Shown here one piece after another: positions 26,035 to 34,599 of a stretch of 64,000 bases of DNA (its first letter is position 1; the number at the start of each line of letters is the position of its first letter). A model generated the notes under the pieces. That model was not told where the DNA came from. It worked only from the letters and a program-made list of their open reading frames with translations, and did not search any database. The stretch comes from Coriobacteriaceae bacterium EMTCatB1 (GTDB lineage Bacteria; Actinomycetota; Coriobacteriia; Anaerosomatales; Anaerosomataceae). Made by a program: the position numbers and the translations under genes. The stretch lies in contig BDLO01000001.1 in the NCBI GenBank assembly GCA_001950395.1, forward strand, positions 1,525,979 through 1,589,978, given 5' to 3'.

Positions 26035-27861
26035 ATGCCGCTTTCACTCATGTCATACTACCTTACGGAAACAGTCGTTGTCATCGACCTTTCTCTCCGA
26101 TATAGGGAGAGCGTGACGGGTTTGGCAGACTCTGAACGAGGTTTCGCACACCTCGCATCAGCGGCGCGTTCGAGCTCGGCCGTCTTCTGGCGCCAAGCGA
26201 AGCGGTGGTTCGTGGCGTCCGCGCTGATCGGCGTGCTCGTCGGCGGGGCAGTCACCGTCGTGCATTGGTTCGTCTACGAGGTGCTGTGGCGCCAGGCCTT
26301 TCGGTGGGCGGCCAACCCGCTCGGCACGCTTCTCCTTCCCGCAGCTGGGCTTGCGCTTTCCGGATTCATCCTGATGCGATTCACGCGCGACCCGAGCATC
26401 CACGACACCGAGGAGGTCATCGAGGCGTTCCACAAGCATGGCGGGGTGTTCGATTACCGGTCCGCGCCGGCGAAGGTGCTGGCGGCCGCCGCGACGCTCG
26501 GCTTCGGAGGAGCTGCGGGGCTTGAGGGTCCGAGCGTGTACGTAGGAGGCGTCATCGGCTCGTACGCGATCCGCAAGGCGCGCCGCTTCGGCTTCACGAG
26601 GAGGGATGTGCGGACCTTTACGATCGCCGGGGCGGCTGCGGGCATCTCCGCCATCTTCAAGGCACCGCTCACGGGCATCGTGTTCGCCCTCGAGGTCCCG
26701 TACATGGATGACATGACGAGGGAGGCGCTCGTGCCGTCGCTCATCGCGAGCACGACGTCGTACCTCGTGCTCGTGTCGTTCCTCGGAGTCTCGCCGCTGT
26801 TCTATGCGGCGCAGCGCTACCAGGTCGTCGCACGCGACCTCCCCTGGGCGCTCCTGGTGGGCGTGTTGGTCGGTCTGGTCGCCCGCGCGTTCATCTGGTC
26901 GTACCGACTCGCATCGGAGCTGTCACGTAAGAGCGGGCTTCCCTTGTGGGTCCGTACGGCGTTAGGCGGCGCTCTCGTCGGGATTCTTGGACTGGTAGGC
27001 CAGGTTCTCTATCACGATCCCCTGGTGCTCGGCACCGGCTACGACAAGGTCCAGCAGCTCGTCTCCGGCGGCATGGACGTGCCGGAGACGTTGGCGCTGC
27101 TCATGCTCAAGACGGGCGCTATCGTCGCCACGCTTGGTTCTGGGGCGGCCGGCGGGATGTTCATCCCGATGATCGTGCTGGGTGCGAGCGCCGGTGCGCT
27201 CGTCGAAGGGCTGGTGCCGAGCGCCGGGCTCTCGGCTGGGCTGCTCCCAGTGGCGGGCATGGCGGCGTTCCTTGCTGCCGGCTACAACACGCCCCTGGCC
27301 GCGGCGGCGTTCATAGCCGAGACCACCGGCGGCGCCGGCTACGTCATCCCGGGTCTTCTCGCGGCCGCCACGGCATACGCGATCGCCGGCAGGACCTCGG
27401 TCTCCGCTGGCCAGCGATGGCGCAGAGAGTCCCGGGTAGAACGCATCCTGGGCGTGCGCGTCGAGCAGATCATTACCAAGGATGTCATCGCTGTTCCTGA
27501 AGACATCACGCTGAGGGAATTCGTCGGGGAGTTCGTCGTGAAGCACCGGCACAAGTCCTTCCCTGTGGCCGAGAACGGTCAGCTTACCGGCTTCATCGGA
27601 CTTGCGGACGTGAACCGGTACAGCACCGCCGAGCGAGAGCGCATGCACGTGCGTGACGTCGCCGTGCGCGACGTCGTGACAGCCAAGCCCACGGACACGG
27701 TTCAGTCGGTGGTCGAGAAGATGGCGGCAGGCGACTTCGACCGCATACCCGTCGTGGACGAGGAGACGGGCCGACGGCTCGTGGGAATCGTCTCCACGAC
27801 GGACGTGCTGTCGCTTGAGCGGCTCGTCGAGCCGACCCTCGGAGACGACGAAGACGTCTGA
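26035..27861 (+). CDS. ClC-family chloride channel/antiporter with C-terminal CBS pair
   Basis: GFGGAAGLEGPSVYVGG, GSGAAGGMFIPMIVLGA, tandem CBS domains; exact start uncertain (possibly GTG at 26113). Confidence 0.9.
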   Translation: MPLSLMSYYLTETVVVIDLSLRYRESVTGLADSERGFAHLASAARSSSAVFWRQAKRWFVASALIGVLVGGAVTVVHWFVYEVLWRQAFRWAANPLGTLLLPAAGLALSGFILMRFTRDPSIHDTEEVIEAFHKHGGVFDYRSAPAKVLAAAATLGFGGAAGLEGPSVYVGGVIGSYAIRKARRFGFTRRDVRTFTIAGAAAGISAIFKAPLTGIVFALEVPYMDDMTREALVPSLIASTTSYLVLVSFLGVSPLFYAAQRYQVVARDLPWALLVGVLVGLVARAFIWSYRLASELSRKSGLPLWVRTALGGALVGILGLVGQVLYHDPLVLGTGYDKVQQLVSGGMDVPETLALLMLKTGAIVATLGSGAAGGMFIPMIVLGASAGALVEGLVPSAGLSAGLLPVAGMAAFLAAGYNTPLAAAAFIAETTGGAGYVIPGLLAAATAYAIAGRTSVSAGQRWRRESRVERILGVRVEQIITKDVIAVPEDITLREFVGEFVVKHRHKSFPVAENGQLTGFIGLADVNRYSTAERERMHVRDVAVRDVVTAKPTDTVQSVVEKMAAGDFDRIPVVDEETGRRLVGIVSTTDVLSLERLVEPTLGDDEDV

Positions 27862-27940
27862 CGGCTGAGGCGCTCCGGCAAGTCCGTGGCGCACCAGTGC
27901 TTGCTTGGCGCGTTGTGTGGTAATATCCTCTCTCGCGCAC

Positions 27941-28026
27941 GCGGGTGTGGCGGAATGGCAGACGCGCATGGTTCAGGTCCATGTGGGGGCAACCCCGTGG
28001 AGGTTCAACTCCTCTCACCCGCACCA
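27941..28026 (+). tRNA. tRNA-Leu(CAG)
   Basis: GCGGGTGTGGCGGAATGGCAGACGCGCATGGTTCAGGTCCATGTGGGGGCAACCCCGTGGAGGTTCAACTCCTCTCACCCGCACCA; anticodon CAG, long variable arm, encoded CCA. Confidence 0.95.
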
Positions 28027-28034
28027 GGCAAGCG

Positions 28035-28062
28035 AAGGGCGGCCTTTCGGCCGCCCTTTCTT
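28035..28062 (+). terminator. Rho-independent terminator after tRNA-Leu
   Basis: aagggcggcctttcggccgcccttTCTT hairpin. Confidence 0.75.
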
Positions 28063-28080
28063 GCTCCGCGCACGTTGCTG

Positions 28081-28806
28081 CTAACGTGCTGACTTGTTGC
28101 GCCTGCGAAGCGCCGCACCGCTGAGCGCTGCAGTCCCTGCGGCGGTCAACAGAGCCAGGATCTCGCCTCCCGTGTAGGGGAGGAAGCCCTCGGCCTCATC
28201 CGTCGGCTGGTCAGTGAAGGGCAGGAAGTCCTCTTCACCGGTGTCACCGTCACCAGGGTCGGTCGGCTCCTCGCCGTCGCCCGGATCGCCCGGCTCTTCT
28301 CCGGTGTCGCCGTCGCCCGGATCGCCCGGCTCCTCGCCGTCGCCCGGATCCTCGGGCTCTTCCGGATCCTCGCCGGGGTCGCGATCCCGGTCATACCACA
28401 CGTGGCTGAGCACGAGGTTGTTCACCTTGCTCGTTGCGGCTACAGCAAAGCCGGCCGTCAGGACGTCGTGACCAGGAGTGCCGACGTAGAAGTGCTGGGT
28501 CTGCCCGTCGTTGCGCGCGGTCACGGTCTTCGTTCCCGCGTTCTGGAACGTCACCGTCAGCTGCGCTTCGGGCGTGGACCTGTCCATGCCGTTCAACACG
28601 AAGTGCCATACGACGGGGTCAGAGAGCCCGCCGTTGCCGGATTCCCAGCTGAACGTCTGGCTGGACGCGCCCACGTGCGCGCCGTGAAGCGGCACCGTGA
28701 GCAGAGCCCACGCCGGTACAGCGAACGCGGCTGCGACCGCCACTCCAAGCACGACGGCCAACGCTCGCTTCGCGAACCCTCTCGCGAATCTGTTCTTGCG
28801 CGCCAT
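28081..28806 (-). CDS. Sortase-anchored (LPXTG-type) surface protein with E/D/G/P-rich repeat stalk
   Basis: Signal peptide; EEPGDPGDGDTGEEPGDPGDGEEP repeats; C-terminal LPYTGGEILALLTAAGTAALSGAALRRRNKSAR sorting signal. Confidence 0.85.
   Translation of the reverse strand: MARKNRFARGFAKRALAVVLGVAVAAAFAVPAWALLTVPLHGAHVGASSQTFSWESGNGGLSDPVVWHFVLNGMDRSTPEAQLTVTFQNAGTKTVTARNDGQTQHFYVGTPGHDVLTAGFAVAATSKVNNLVLSHVWYDRDRDPGEDPEEPEDPGDGEEPGDPGDGDTGEEPGDPGDGEEPTDPGDGDTGEEDFLPFTDQPTDEAEGFLPYTGGEILALLTAAGTAALSGAALRRRNKSAR
28240..28380. repeat. Imperfect tandem repeats coding for (D/E)PGDGxxGEEPGDPGDG
   Basis: Repeated gtcgcccggatcgcccggctc(c/t)tc units in the coding sequence. Confidence 0.8.
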
Positions 28807-28957
28807 CGTTATCGCCTCCATTACTATGAAATACCTACAGACTTTGTACCCATAAACATCGGTCTAACACGTTATGGTCGCATTCCATCCAGGCCGGGCC
28901 ACGAAGCCTTCCACGGGTACAAACACGGACGGAGGAGCCCATCGAGAGGAGCTCGCC

Positions 28958-29365
28958 ATGCCGTTCTGGAAACTCGCCGTGTTGTACGTAGCGTCGCTGC
29001 TTGTGTTCCTGGGCATCGATTTCGTGTGGTTGACCACGATGGGAGATCGCTTCTACCGCAAGCAGCTCGGCTCGCTCATGTCTGACACGCCCAACCTTGC
29101 TGTGGCGTTGCTCTTCTACCTGGTCTACGTAGTCGGAGTCCTCGTGCTCGTCGTGATGCCTGCCGTGGACGCCGGGTCGCTCTGGAAGGCCGTGGTAGCA
29201 GGCGCGCTCCTCGGTCTCGTCGCGTACGGCACCTACGACATCACGAACCTCTCCACCATCGCCGGCTGGCCTGCGGTCATCGCGGTCGTGGATCTGATCT
29301 GGGGCACGACTCTGACTGCCGCAGTCTCGGCTATCGGATACGTCGTCGCGCGCTGGCTGGCGTGA
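28958..29365 (+). CDS. DUF2177-family membrane protein
   Basis: FLGIDFVWLTTMGDRFYRKQLGSLM and YGTYDITNLSTIAGWP signatures; 4 predicted TM segments. Confidence 0.82.
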   Translation: MPFWKLAVLYVASLLVFLGIDFVWLTTMGDRFYRKQLGSLMSDTPNLAVALLFYLVYVVGVLVLVVMPAVDAGSLWKAVVAGALLGLVAYGTYDITNLSTIAGWPAVIAVVDLIWGTTLTAAVSAIGYVVARWLA

Positions 29366-29447
29366 TGGTTCCGGCACTGATGCCGGCGAAACGCTAGACT
29401 GCTGACTACGTGAGCGATTGGTTCATCGTCATGAGGGGGGTGGGTCT

Positions 29448-31595
29448 GTGATCGGCTTCTTCGAAGCGCTCGTCATCGGGATCCCTTTGGGGCTTGTGCT
29501 CGGATGGTTCCTGCTGGGAGTCCGTATCATCCGGCCCGACCGGATAGGGATCGTCGAGAAGTGGTGGTCGCCCAGAGGATCGCTGAAAGACAGCATCATC
29601 GCGCTCAATGGAGAAGCGGGCTACCAACCCGACGTGCTTCGCGGCGGCGTCCACTTCCGGACGCCGCTCATGTACCGCGTGCATGTGATGCCGCTCATAA
29701 CGATCCCGCAAGGCAAGATCGGCTACGTGTTCGCACGGGACGGCGAGCCGCTGCAGCCGCAGCAGACGCTCGGCCGGATCGTGGAGTGCAACTACTTCCA
29801 GGACGTGAGGGCCTTCCTGGCCAACGGCGGCCAGCGCGGCCCGCAGCGCGGGATCCTGCGTGAGGGCACCTACGCCTTCAACCTTGCGCAGTTCGTGATC
29901 ATCACCGAGGGCCGGACGTACTACCTGCCGATGGGCAGCCGCGAGGAGCAGGCGACGATCGAGTCCATGGCGACGCACCTGCACGCCATCAAGGGCTTCG
30001 ATCCGATCGTCATCCGCGACGCGGACGACAAGACCGGCATCGTCACGGTGCACGACGGCCCGTCGTTGCCCATGGGCGACATCATCGCTCCGCCCGTCGG
30101 CGACAAGCCGGATGACCCGAACTACCACAACAACTTCCAGAACCCAGAGAAGTTCCTTGCGGCAGGGGGTTTCCGGGGCCGGCAGTACCAGGTGCTCACC
30201 GAGGGCACGTACTACATCAACCGGCTGTTCGCCACCGTCGAGCTCATCCCCAAGGTGGTCATCCCCGTCGGGTACGCAGGCGTGGTGGTGAGCTACTACG
30301 GTCCGCGTGGAGCCGATACCTCCGGGGAGGAGTACCGGCACGGGGAGCTCGTGAACCCGGGATTTCGCGGCGTGTGGAACGAAGCGCTGCTGCCAGGCAA
30401 GTACGCGTTCAACACCTACGCCGGCACGATCATCATGGTGCCGACCACGAACATCATCCTGAAGTGGGTCGCCGGCGAGACGGGCGAGCACGGCTACGAC
30501 GCGAACCTCGCAGAGGTGAGCCTCATCACGAAGGACGCGTTCGAGCCGTTGCTGCCGCTGTCGGTGGTCATCCACATCGACTACCGCAAGGCGCCCCTCG
30601 TCATCCAGCGGTTCGGCGACATCAAGATGCTCGTCAACCAGACGCTCGACCCGATGGTGTCCGCCTACTTCAAGAACGTCGGACAGACCAAAACGCTCAT
30701 CGAGCTCATCCAGCAGCGCTCAGAGATCCAGCAGACCAGCTCCGTCGAGATGAAGGAGAAGTTCGCGCACTACAACCTGGAGCTCGAAGAGGTGCTCATC
30801 GGGACGCCGCACTCCCAGCCGGGCGACGACAGGATCGAGGCGATCTTGGTGCAGCTACGAGATCGGCAGGTGGCCTTCGAGAAGCTCGAGACCTTCGAGA
30901 AGCAGCGGGCGGCCGCAGAGAAGGAGCGAGAGCTCCGCGAGGCGCAGGCGGTCGCCGAGCAGCAGACCGTGCTCACGCAGTCGCAGATCAACATCCAGGT
31001 GCAGGAGAACCAGGCCCGCGCCGACCTCCAGCGCGCGGTGCAGGACGCTGAGCGCGTCCGCACGCTCGCGAAGGCGGATGCCGACCGCGTGAAAGCGCTC
31101 GCGGCCGGCGACGCCGAGAAGGTGCGCGTGATGGCGGAGGCGGAGGCCACGCGCGTCAAGAAGCTCGGCGAGGCCGACGCGCTTCGAGTGAAGATGCTCG
31201 CAGAAGCCGATGCCGAGAAGGAAGCCAAGGTCGGCGTGGGCAAGGCCATCGCCATCGAAGAGCAGGTCCGCGCGTACGGCGGCCCGCAGCTCCAGCTGAT
31301 ACAAGACGTCATGACGAAGCTCGCGCAGGCGATCGAGGCATCCAAGGTGCCGATCGTGCCGTCCACCGTCGTCACCATGGCCGGCGGCGAAGAGGGCGAG
31401 GGCGGCTCGGCGAGCCTCAACGCGTTCGGGCTGCTGATGTCGCTCATGGCGACGGAGAAGCTCGGAGAGTTCACGGCAGCGGCTCGCGAGCAAGACCCCG
31501 CGCAAGCGGAGATGGTCGCGGCCATCAAGCAGCAGCTGCGGGATCGTCTTGCAGAAGCGGAGAAGCCGAGCGACGAGCCCGCTTCGGAACAGTAG
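29448..31595 (+). CDS. SPFH/band 7 (flotillin-like) protein
   Basis: N-terminal TM anchor, SPFH core, long Glu/Ala/Arg coiled coil (AEKERELREAQAVAEQQTVL...); GTG start after AGGGGG. Confidence 0.8.
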   Translation: MIGFFEALVIGIPLGLVLGWFLLGVRIIRPDRIGIVEKWWSPRGSLKDSIIALNGEAGYQPDVLRGGVHFRTPLMYRVHVMPLITIPQGKIGYVFARDGEPLQPQQTLGRIVECNYFQDVRAFLANGGQRGPQRGILREGTYAFNLAQFVIITEGRTYYLPMGSREEQATIESMATHLHAIKGFDPIVIRDADDKTGIVTVHDGPSLPMGDIIAPPVGDKPDDPNYHNNFQNPEKFLAAGGFRGRQYQVLTEGTYYINRLFATVELIPKVVIPVGYAGVVVSYYGPRGADTSGEEYRHGELVNPGFRGVWNEALLPGKYAFNTYAGTIIMVPTTNIILKWVAGETGEHGYDANLAEVSLITKDAFEPLLPLSVVIHIDYRKAPLVIQRFGDIKMLVNQTLDPMVSAYFKNVGQTKTLIELIQQRSEIQQTSSVEMKEKFAHYNLELEEVLIGTPHSQPGDDRIEAILVQLRDRQVAFEKLETFEKQRAAAEKERELREAQAVAEQQTVLTQSQINIQVQENQARADLQRAVQDAERVRTLAKADADRVKALAAGDAEKVRVMAEAEATRVKKLGEADALRVKMLAEADAEKEAKVGVGKAIAIEEQVRAYGGPQLQLIQDVMTKLAQAIEASKVPIVPSTVVTMAGGEEGEGGSASLNAFGLLMSLMATEKLGEFTAAAREQDPAQAEMVAAIKQQLRDRLAEAEKPSDEPASEQ

Positions 31596-31611
31596 GACTC
31601 ACATCCTCCAG

Positions 31612-31653
31612 GAGGCGTGGAGCGGCATGGTGTACCATGTCGCTCCACGCCTC
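31612..31653. repeat. 42-bp near-perfect palindrome downstream of SPFH gene
   Basis: GAGGCGTGGAGCGgCATGGTgtACCATGtCGCTCCACGCCTC. Confidence 0.85.
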
Positions 31654-31741
31654 GCGGTGCAGGGAACGGTTGCAGCGCGGCGAAAGCACTCCTAGGAAGG
31701 TCCCGTCGTGATCGTACCGCTAGACCTGGGGGCTAGCCGTC

Positions 31742-33076
31742 ATGCTCTCTGAACGCATCCTCACCTCCGTGATGCGGGTCTTGAGCCCTGCGTACCTGCG
31801 GACTGAGCCGGTGGATCTGCGTCGGCTGCCGGCTCCGCAGCCCGGGCGCCGCTACACGCTGTACGCGCACGTGCCGTTCTGCGAGCGGCTGTGCCCCTAC
31901 TGCTCGTTCAACCGCTTCCTGTACGCCGAGGACCGTGCGCGCAGCTACTTCCGCCACCTGCGCACGGAGATGCGCATGGCTGCCGACCTGGGCTACGACT
32001 TCTGCTCGCTGTACATCGGCGGTGGGACGCCCACGATCTTGGTCGACGAGCTGTGCGCCACCATCGACCTTGCCCGCGAGCTCTTCCCGGGCATCCGCGA
32101 GGTCTCCACGGAGACCAGTCCGAACCACATCACGGACGAGAACATCGAAGCGCTCCAGAGCCGTGTCCAGCGGCTTTCCGTGGGCGTGCAGTCGTTCAAC
32201 GACATGCTGCTGCACCAGATGGCCCGGTACGACAAGTACGGGTGCGGAGAGGTCGTCTTCGAGCACGTCAGCCGCGCGGCCGGCAAGTTCCACTCGCTCA
32301 ACGTCGACATGATCTTCAACTTCCCCTCGCAGACGCGCGAGATCCTAAAGCGCGACGTCGAGATGGTAAAGGCGACGGGCGCGAACCAGACGACGTTCTA
32401 CCCGCTCATGGTCTCTCCGAAGATGCGCCACGAGCTCGAGCGCACGATCGGCCGGGTCGACCTGGTGCGAGAGTCCGAGTACTACCAGATTGTGTGCGAC
32501 GGGCTTGCTCCAGAGTTCCAGCCGTCCTCCGCGTGGACGTTCTCGAAGGACGTCAACAGCATGATCGACGAGTACATCGTCGACACAGAGGAGTACCTGG
32601 GAATCGGTTCGGGGGCGATGTCGTTCCTCGGGGGACGCGTGTATCACAACACCTTCTCGCTTCGCGACTACGAGCGCCGCATCCGCGAGGGCAGGATGTC
32701 GGTGGCGAAGGCCGGACCTCCGTTCGGGCAGTTCGCCAGGATGCGCTACCGGTTCATGGGCGAGCTGTTCGGGCTGTCGCTCGACAAGAAGGCGTTCAAG
32801 CGCGACTTCGGTGTCCCCGTGTCTCTCGGGCTGGCCGGTGAGGTGGCGTTCTTCAGGGCCGCTGGTGCGATAGCATACGAGGACGAAGAGACGATGGTCT
32901 TGAACGCGAAAGGCCGGTACCTTCTCCTGGTGATGATGCGCGAGTCGCTGGCGGCCAACAACGACATCCGCGATTTCGAGCGGTCGTTGCTCCCGCCCGA
33001 CGAGAAGGCGCTGCTCATGGACAGCGTGCCGACGCCGTGCCGCGCAGTGTCGGAAGACGCGCTGCTCACTGCATGA
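31742..33076 (+). CDS. HemN/HemW-like radical SAM protein (coproporphyrinogen III oxidase family)
   Basis: YAHVPFCERLCPYCSFNRF (CX3CX2C), LYIGGGTPTIL, STETSPNHI, RLSVGVQSFND. Confidence 0.85.
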   Translation: MLSERILTSVMRVLSPAYLRTEPVDLRRLPAPQPGRRYTLYAHVPFCERLCPYCSFNRFLYAEDRARSYFRHLRTEMRMAADLGYDFCSLYIGGGTPTILVDELCATIDLARELFPGIREVSTETSPNHITDENIEALQSRVQRLSVGVQSFNDMLLHQMARYDKYGCGEVVFEHVSRAAGKFHSLNVDMIFNFPSQTREILKRDVEMVKATGANQTTFYPLMVSPKMRHELERTIGRVDLVRESEYYQIVCDGLAPEFQPSSAWTFSKDVNSMIDEYIVDTEEYLGIGSGAMSFLGGRVYHNTFSLRDYERRIREGRMSVAKAGPPFGQFARMRYRFMGELFGLSLDKKAFKRDFGVPVSLGLAGEVAFFRAAGAIAYEDEETMVLNAKGRYLLLVMMRESLAANNDIRDFERSLLPPDEKALLMDSVPTPCRAVSEDALLTA

Positions 33077-33098
33077 CTGCGCGAGGTGATGAGCTCCG

Positions 33099-34010
33099 AT
33101 GGGTGAGACCGAGCACGCAGTCGGAAGAACCGCAGAGCCAGCCGTCGGCCTGGAAGCCGTGCCCGCCCTGATCGCACTCACGAAGCCGAAGCAGACGGGG
33201 CTGCTGCTCGTCACGGCCATAGGAGCGTACGTGCTCACGGCTGCGCCGCAGGTGGATGCAGCTCGGCTCGCGCTCGGAACGCTCGCGCTTGCGTTGGCCA
33301 TAAGCGGCTGCACGGCGCTCAACATGGTGCTCGACCGCGACATCGACGCGAAGATGGAGCGTACGGCGGGGCGCCCTCTTCCGAGCGGCGAGGTGTCCGT
33401 GCGCCAGGCGACGGTCTTCGGGGTCGTCACGTCGCTCGCAGGACTGGCTCTCGCGGGAGCGTGCTCAGCGCTGTTCCTCGCGGTGGTCGGAGCCGGTTTG
33501 TTCTTCGACCTGCTCGTGTACACGGCGTGGCTGAAGCGTCGAAGCCCGCTGTCGATTCTCATCGGAGGCGTGTCCGGAGGCATGCCCGCGCTCGCTGGGC
33601 GCGTGCTGGCTCTCGGGCGTGTGGACGCAGTCGGCGTCATGCTCGCGCTCGGGGTGGTGCTGTGGATCCCGGCGCACATCCTCACGCTGGCGACTCGCCA
33701 CGCTGCAGAGTACGAGAGAGCGGGTGTGCCCGTGTGGCCGAGCGTCTACGGCGAGCGCTCGGCTCGGCGTGCGATTGCCGTGGGTTCCGTGCTGGGGACC
33801 GTCGTGCTGACGGCCGCCGGCGTGCTGGAGGGCATCACGCAAGCCGCCATCGTCACGCTCGTGGGTCTCGGGCTCGTGCTGAACGCGCTTGCGGTGCTCG
33901 TGCTGGTCTCTCCGACGGAGAAGCACAACCGGGTGCTCTTCAAGGCGGCGTCTGTCTACATGCTGGGGGCGTTCTTGTGCCTGACCTTCGGCGCCGTGCT
34001 GGCGCGGTGA
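33099..34010 (+). CDS. UbiA-family prenyltransferase, CtaB/CyoE-like (protoheme IX farnesyltransferase)
   Basis: TKPKQTGLLLVTAIGAY, NMVLDRDIDAKMERTAGRPLPSG, YTAWLKRRSPLSILIGGVSGGMPALAG. Confidence 0.85.
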   Translation: MGETEHAVGRTAEPAVGLEAVPALIALTKPKQTGLLLVTAIGAYVLTAAPQVDAARLALGTLALALAISGCTALNMVLDRDIDAKMERTAGRPLPSGEVSVRQATVFGVVTSLAGLALAGACSALFLAVVGAGLFFDLLVYTAWLKRRSPLSILIGGVSGGMPALAGRVLALGRVDAVGVMLALGVVLWIPAHILTLATRHAAEYERAGVPVWPSVYGERSARRAIAVGSVLGTVVLTAAGVLEGITQAAIVTLVGLGLVLNALAVLVLVSPTEKHNRVLFKAASVYMLGAFLCLTFGAVLAR

Positions 34011-34082
34011 GCACGCGGGCCTTCGAGCAACGCGTCGGTCCTTCGTGCTACCCTTAGCGTGAACGAGCGCTCAGGGGGAGCC

Positions 34083-34295
34083 ATGGACGCGTATTCGCCG
34101 ATCAAGGGGAAGTGCCAGTTTTGGCGCGAGCAGCCTGACGAGGACGACGCCTACAGCTTGTCGGTGAAGCCCGAAGACAAGCGGATCAGGTGCACGTGCT
34201 GGGTCGACGGGGACCTGTGGGTGTTCAAAGCCTCTGAAGTGCCGTCAGACTGCCCTCGGCGAATGCAGTGCCGGTACTACATCAAGACGGGCTGA
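34083..34295 (+). CDS. Small Cys-rich conserved-looking protein (70 aa)
   Basis: MDAYSPIKGKCQFWREQPDEDDAYSLSVKPEDKRIRCTCWVDGDLWVFKASEVPSDCPRRMQCRYYIKTG; preceded by AGGGGGA. Confidence 0.65.
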   Translation: MDAYSPIKGKCQFWREQPDEDDAYSLSVKPEDKRIRCTCWVDGDLWVFKASEVPSDCPRRMQCRYYIKTG

Positions 34296-34318
34296 ACTGG
34301 AGAGAGCCACGACCCGTC

Positions 34319-34462
34319 CTAGCGGGGGTCGTGCACGACCCTGACCTTGTATCCCGCGCCATTGCACTCAGGGCAACGACGGTAGTCGTTCTTGCCGTCA
34401 GAGCGCGTCACGCTCACGTACTTGTTGCCCTTGCACGCGGGGCATGTCGTTCTGGTGACCAC
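34319..34462 (-). CDS. 47-aa Zn-ribbon / DnaJ-type CxxCxGxx protein
   Basis: Translates VVTRTTCPACKGNKYVSVTRSDGKNDYRRCPECNGAGYKVRVVHDPR; GGAGG about 8 nt upstream of GTG; absent from supplied ORF list. Confidence 0.65.
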   Translation of the reverse strand: MVTRTTCPACKGNKYVSVTRSDGKNDYRRCPECNGAGYKVRVVHDPR

Positions 34463-34599
34463 CGCAACCGCCTCCGACAGCGAGATTAGCAAAGATTAGG
34501 CCATGTTGGCAAGATAGTGTGCGCGGTAACGGGCAAGGGCGACCACGGCGCGAAGCAGCCGCCCAGCGCGATGCCGAGCGGTTGCCCGGAGCGTTCGCG

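Noticed and set aside
25978-26113. Possible fluoride (crcB) riboswitch upstream of ClC
   Set aside because: No GGNGAUGGNGUUCNCC-type core seen; only a short inverted repeat
28240-28380. Short direct repeats resembling a CRISPR array
   Set aside because: Repeats are contiguous, in-frame and encode DPGDG/GEEP stalk; no spacers and no cas genes
29406-30575. 389-aa minus-strand ORF over the SPFH gene
   Set aside because: Antisense artefact; plus strand gives a clear SPFH protein
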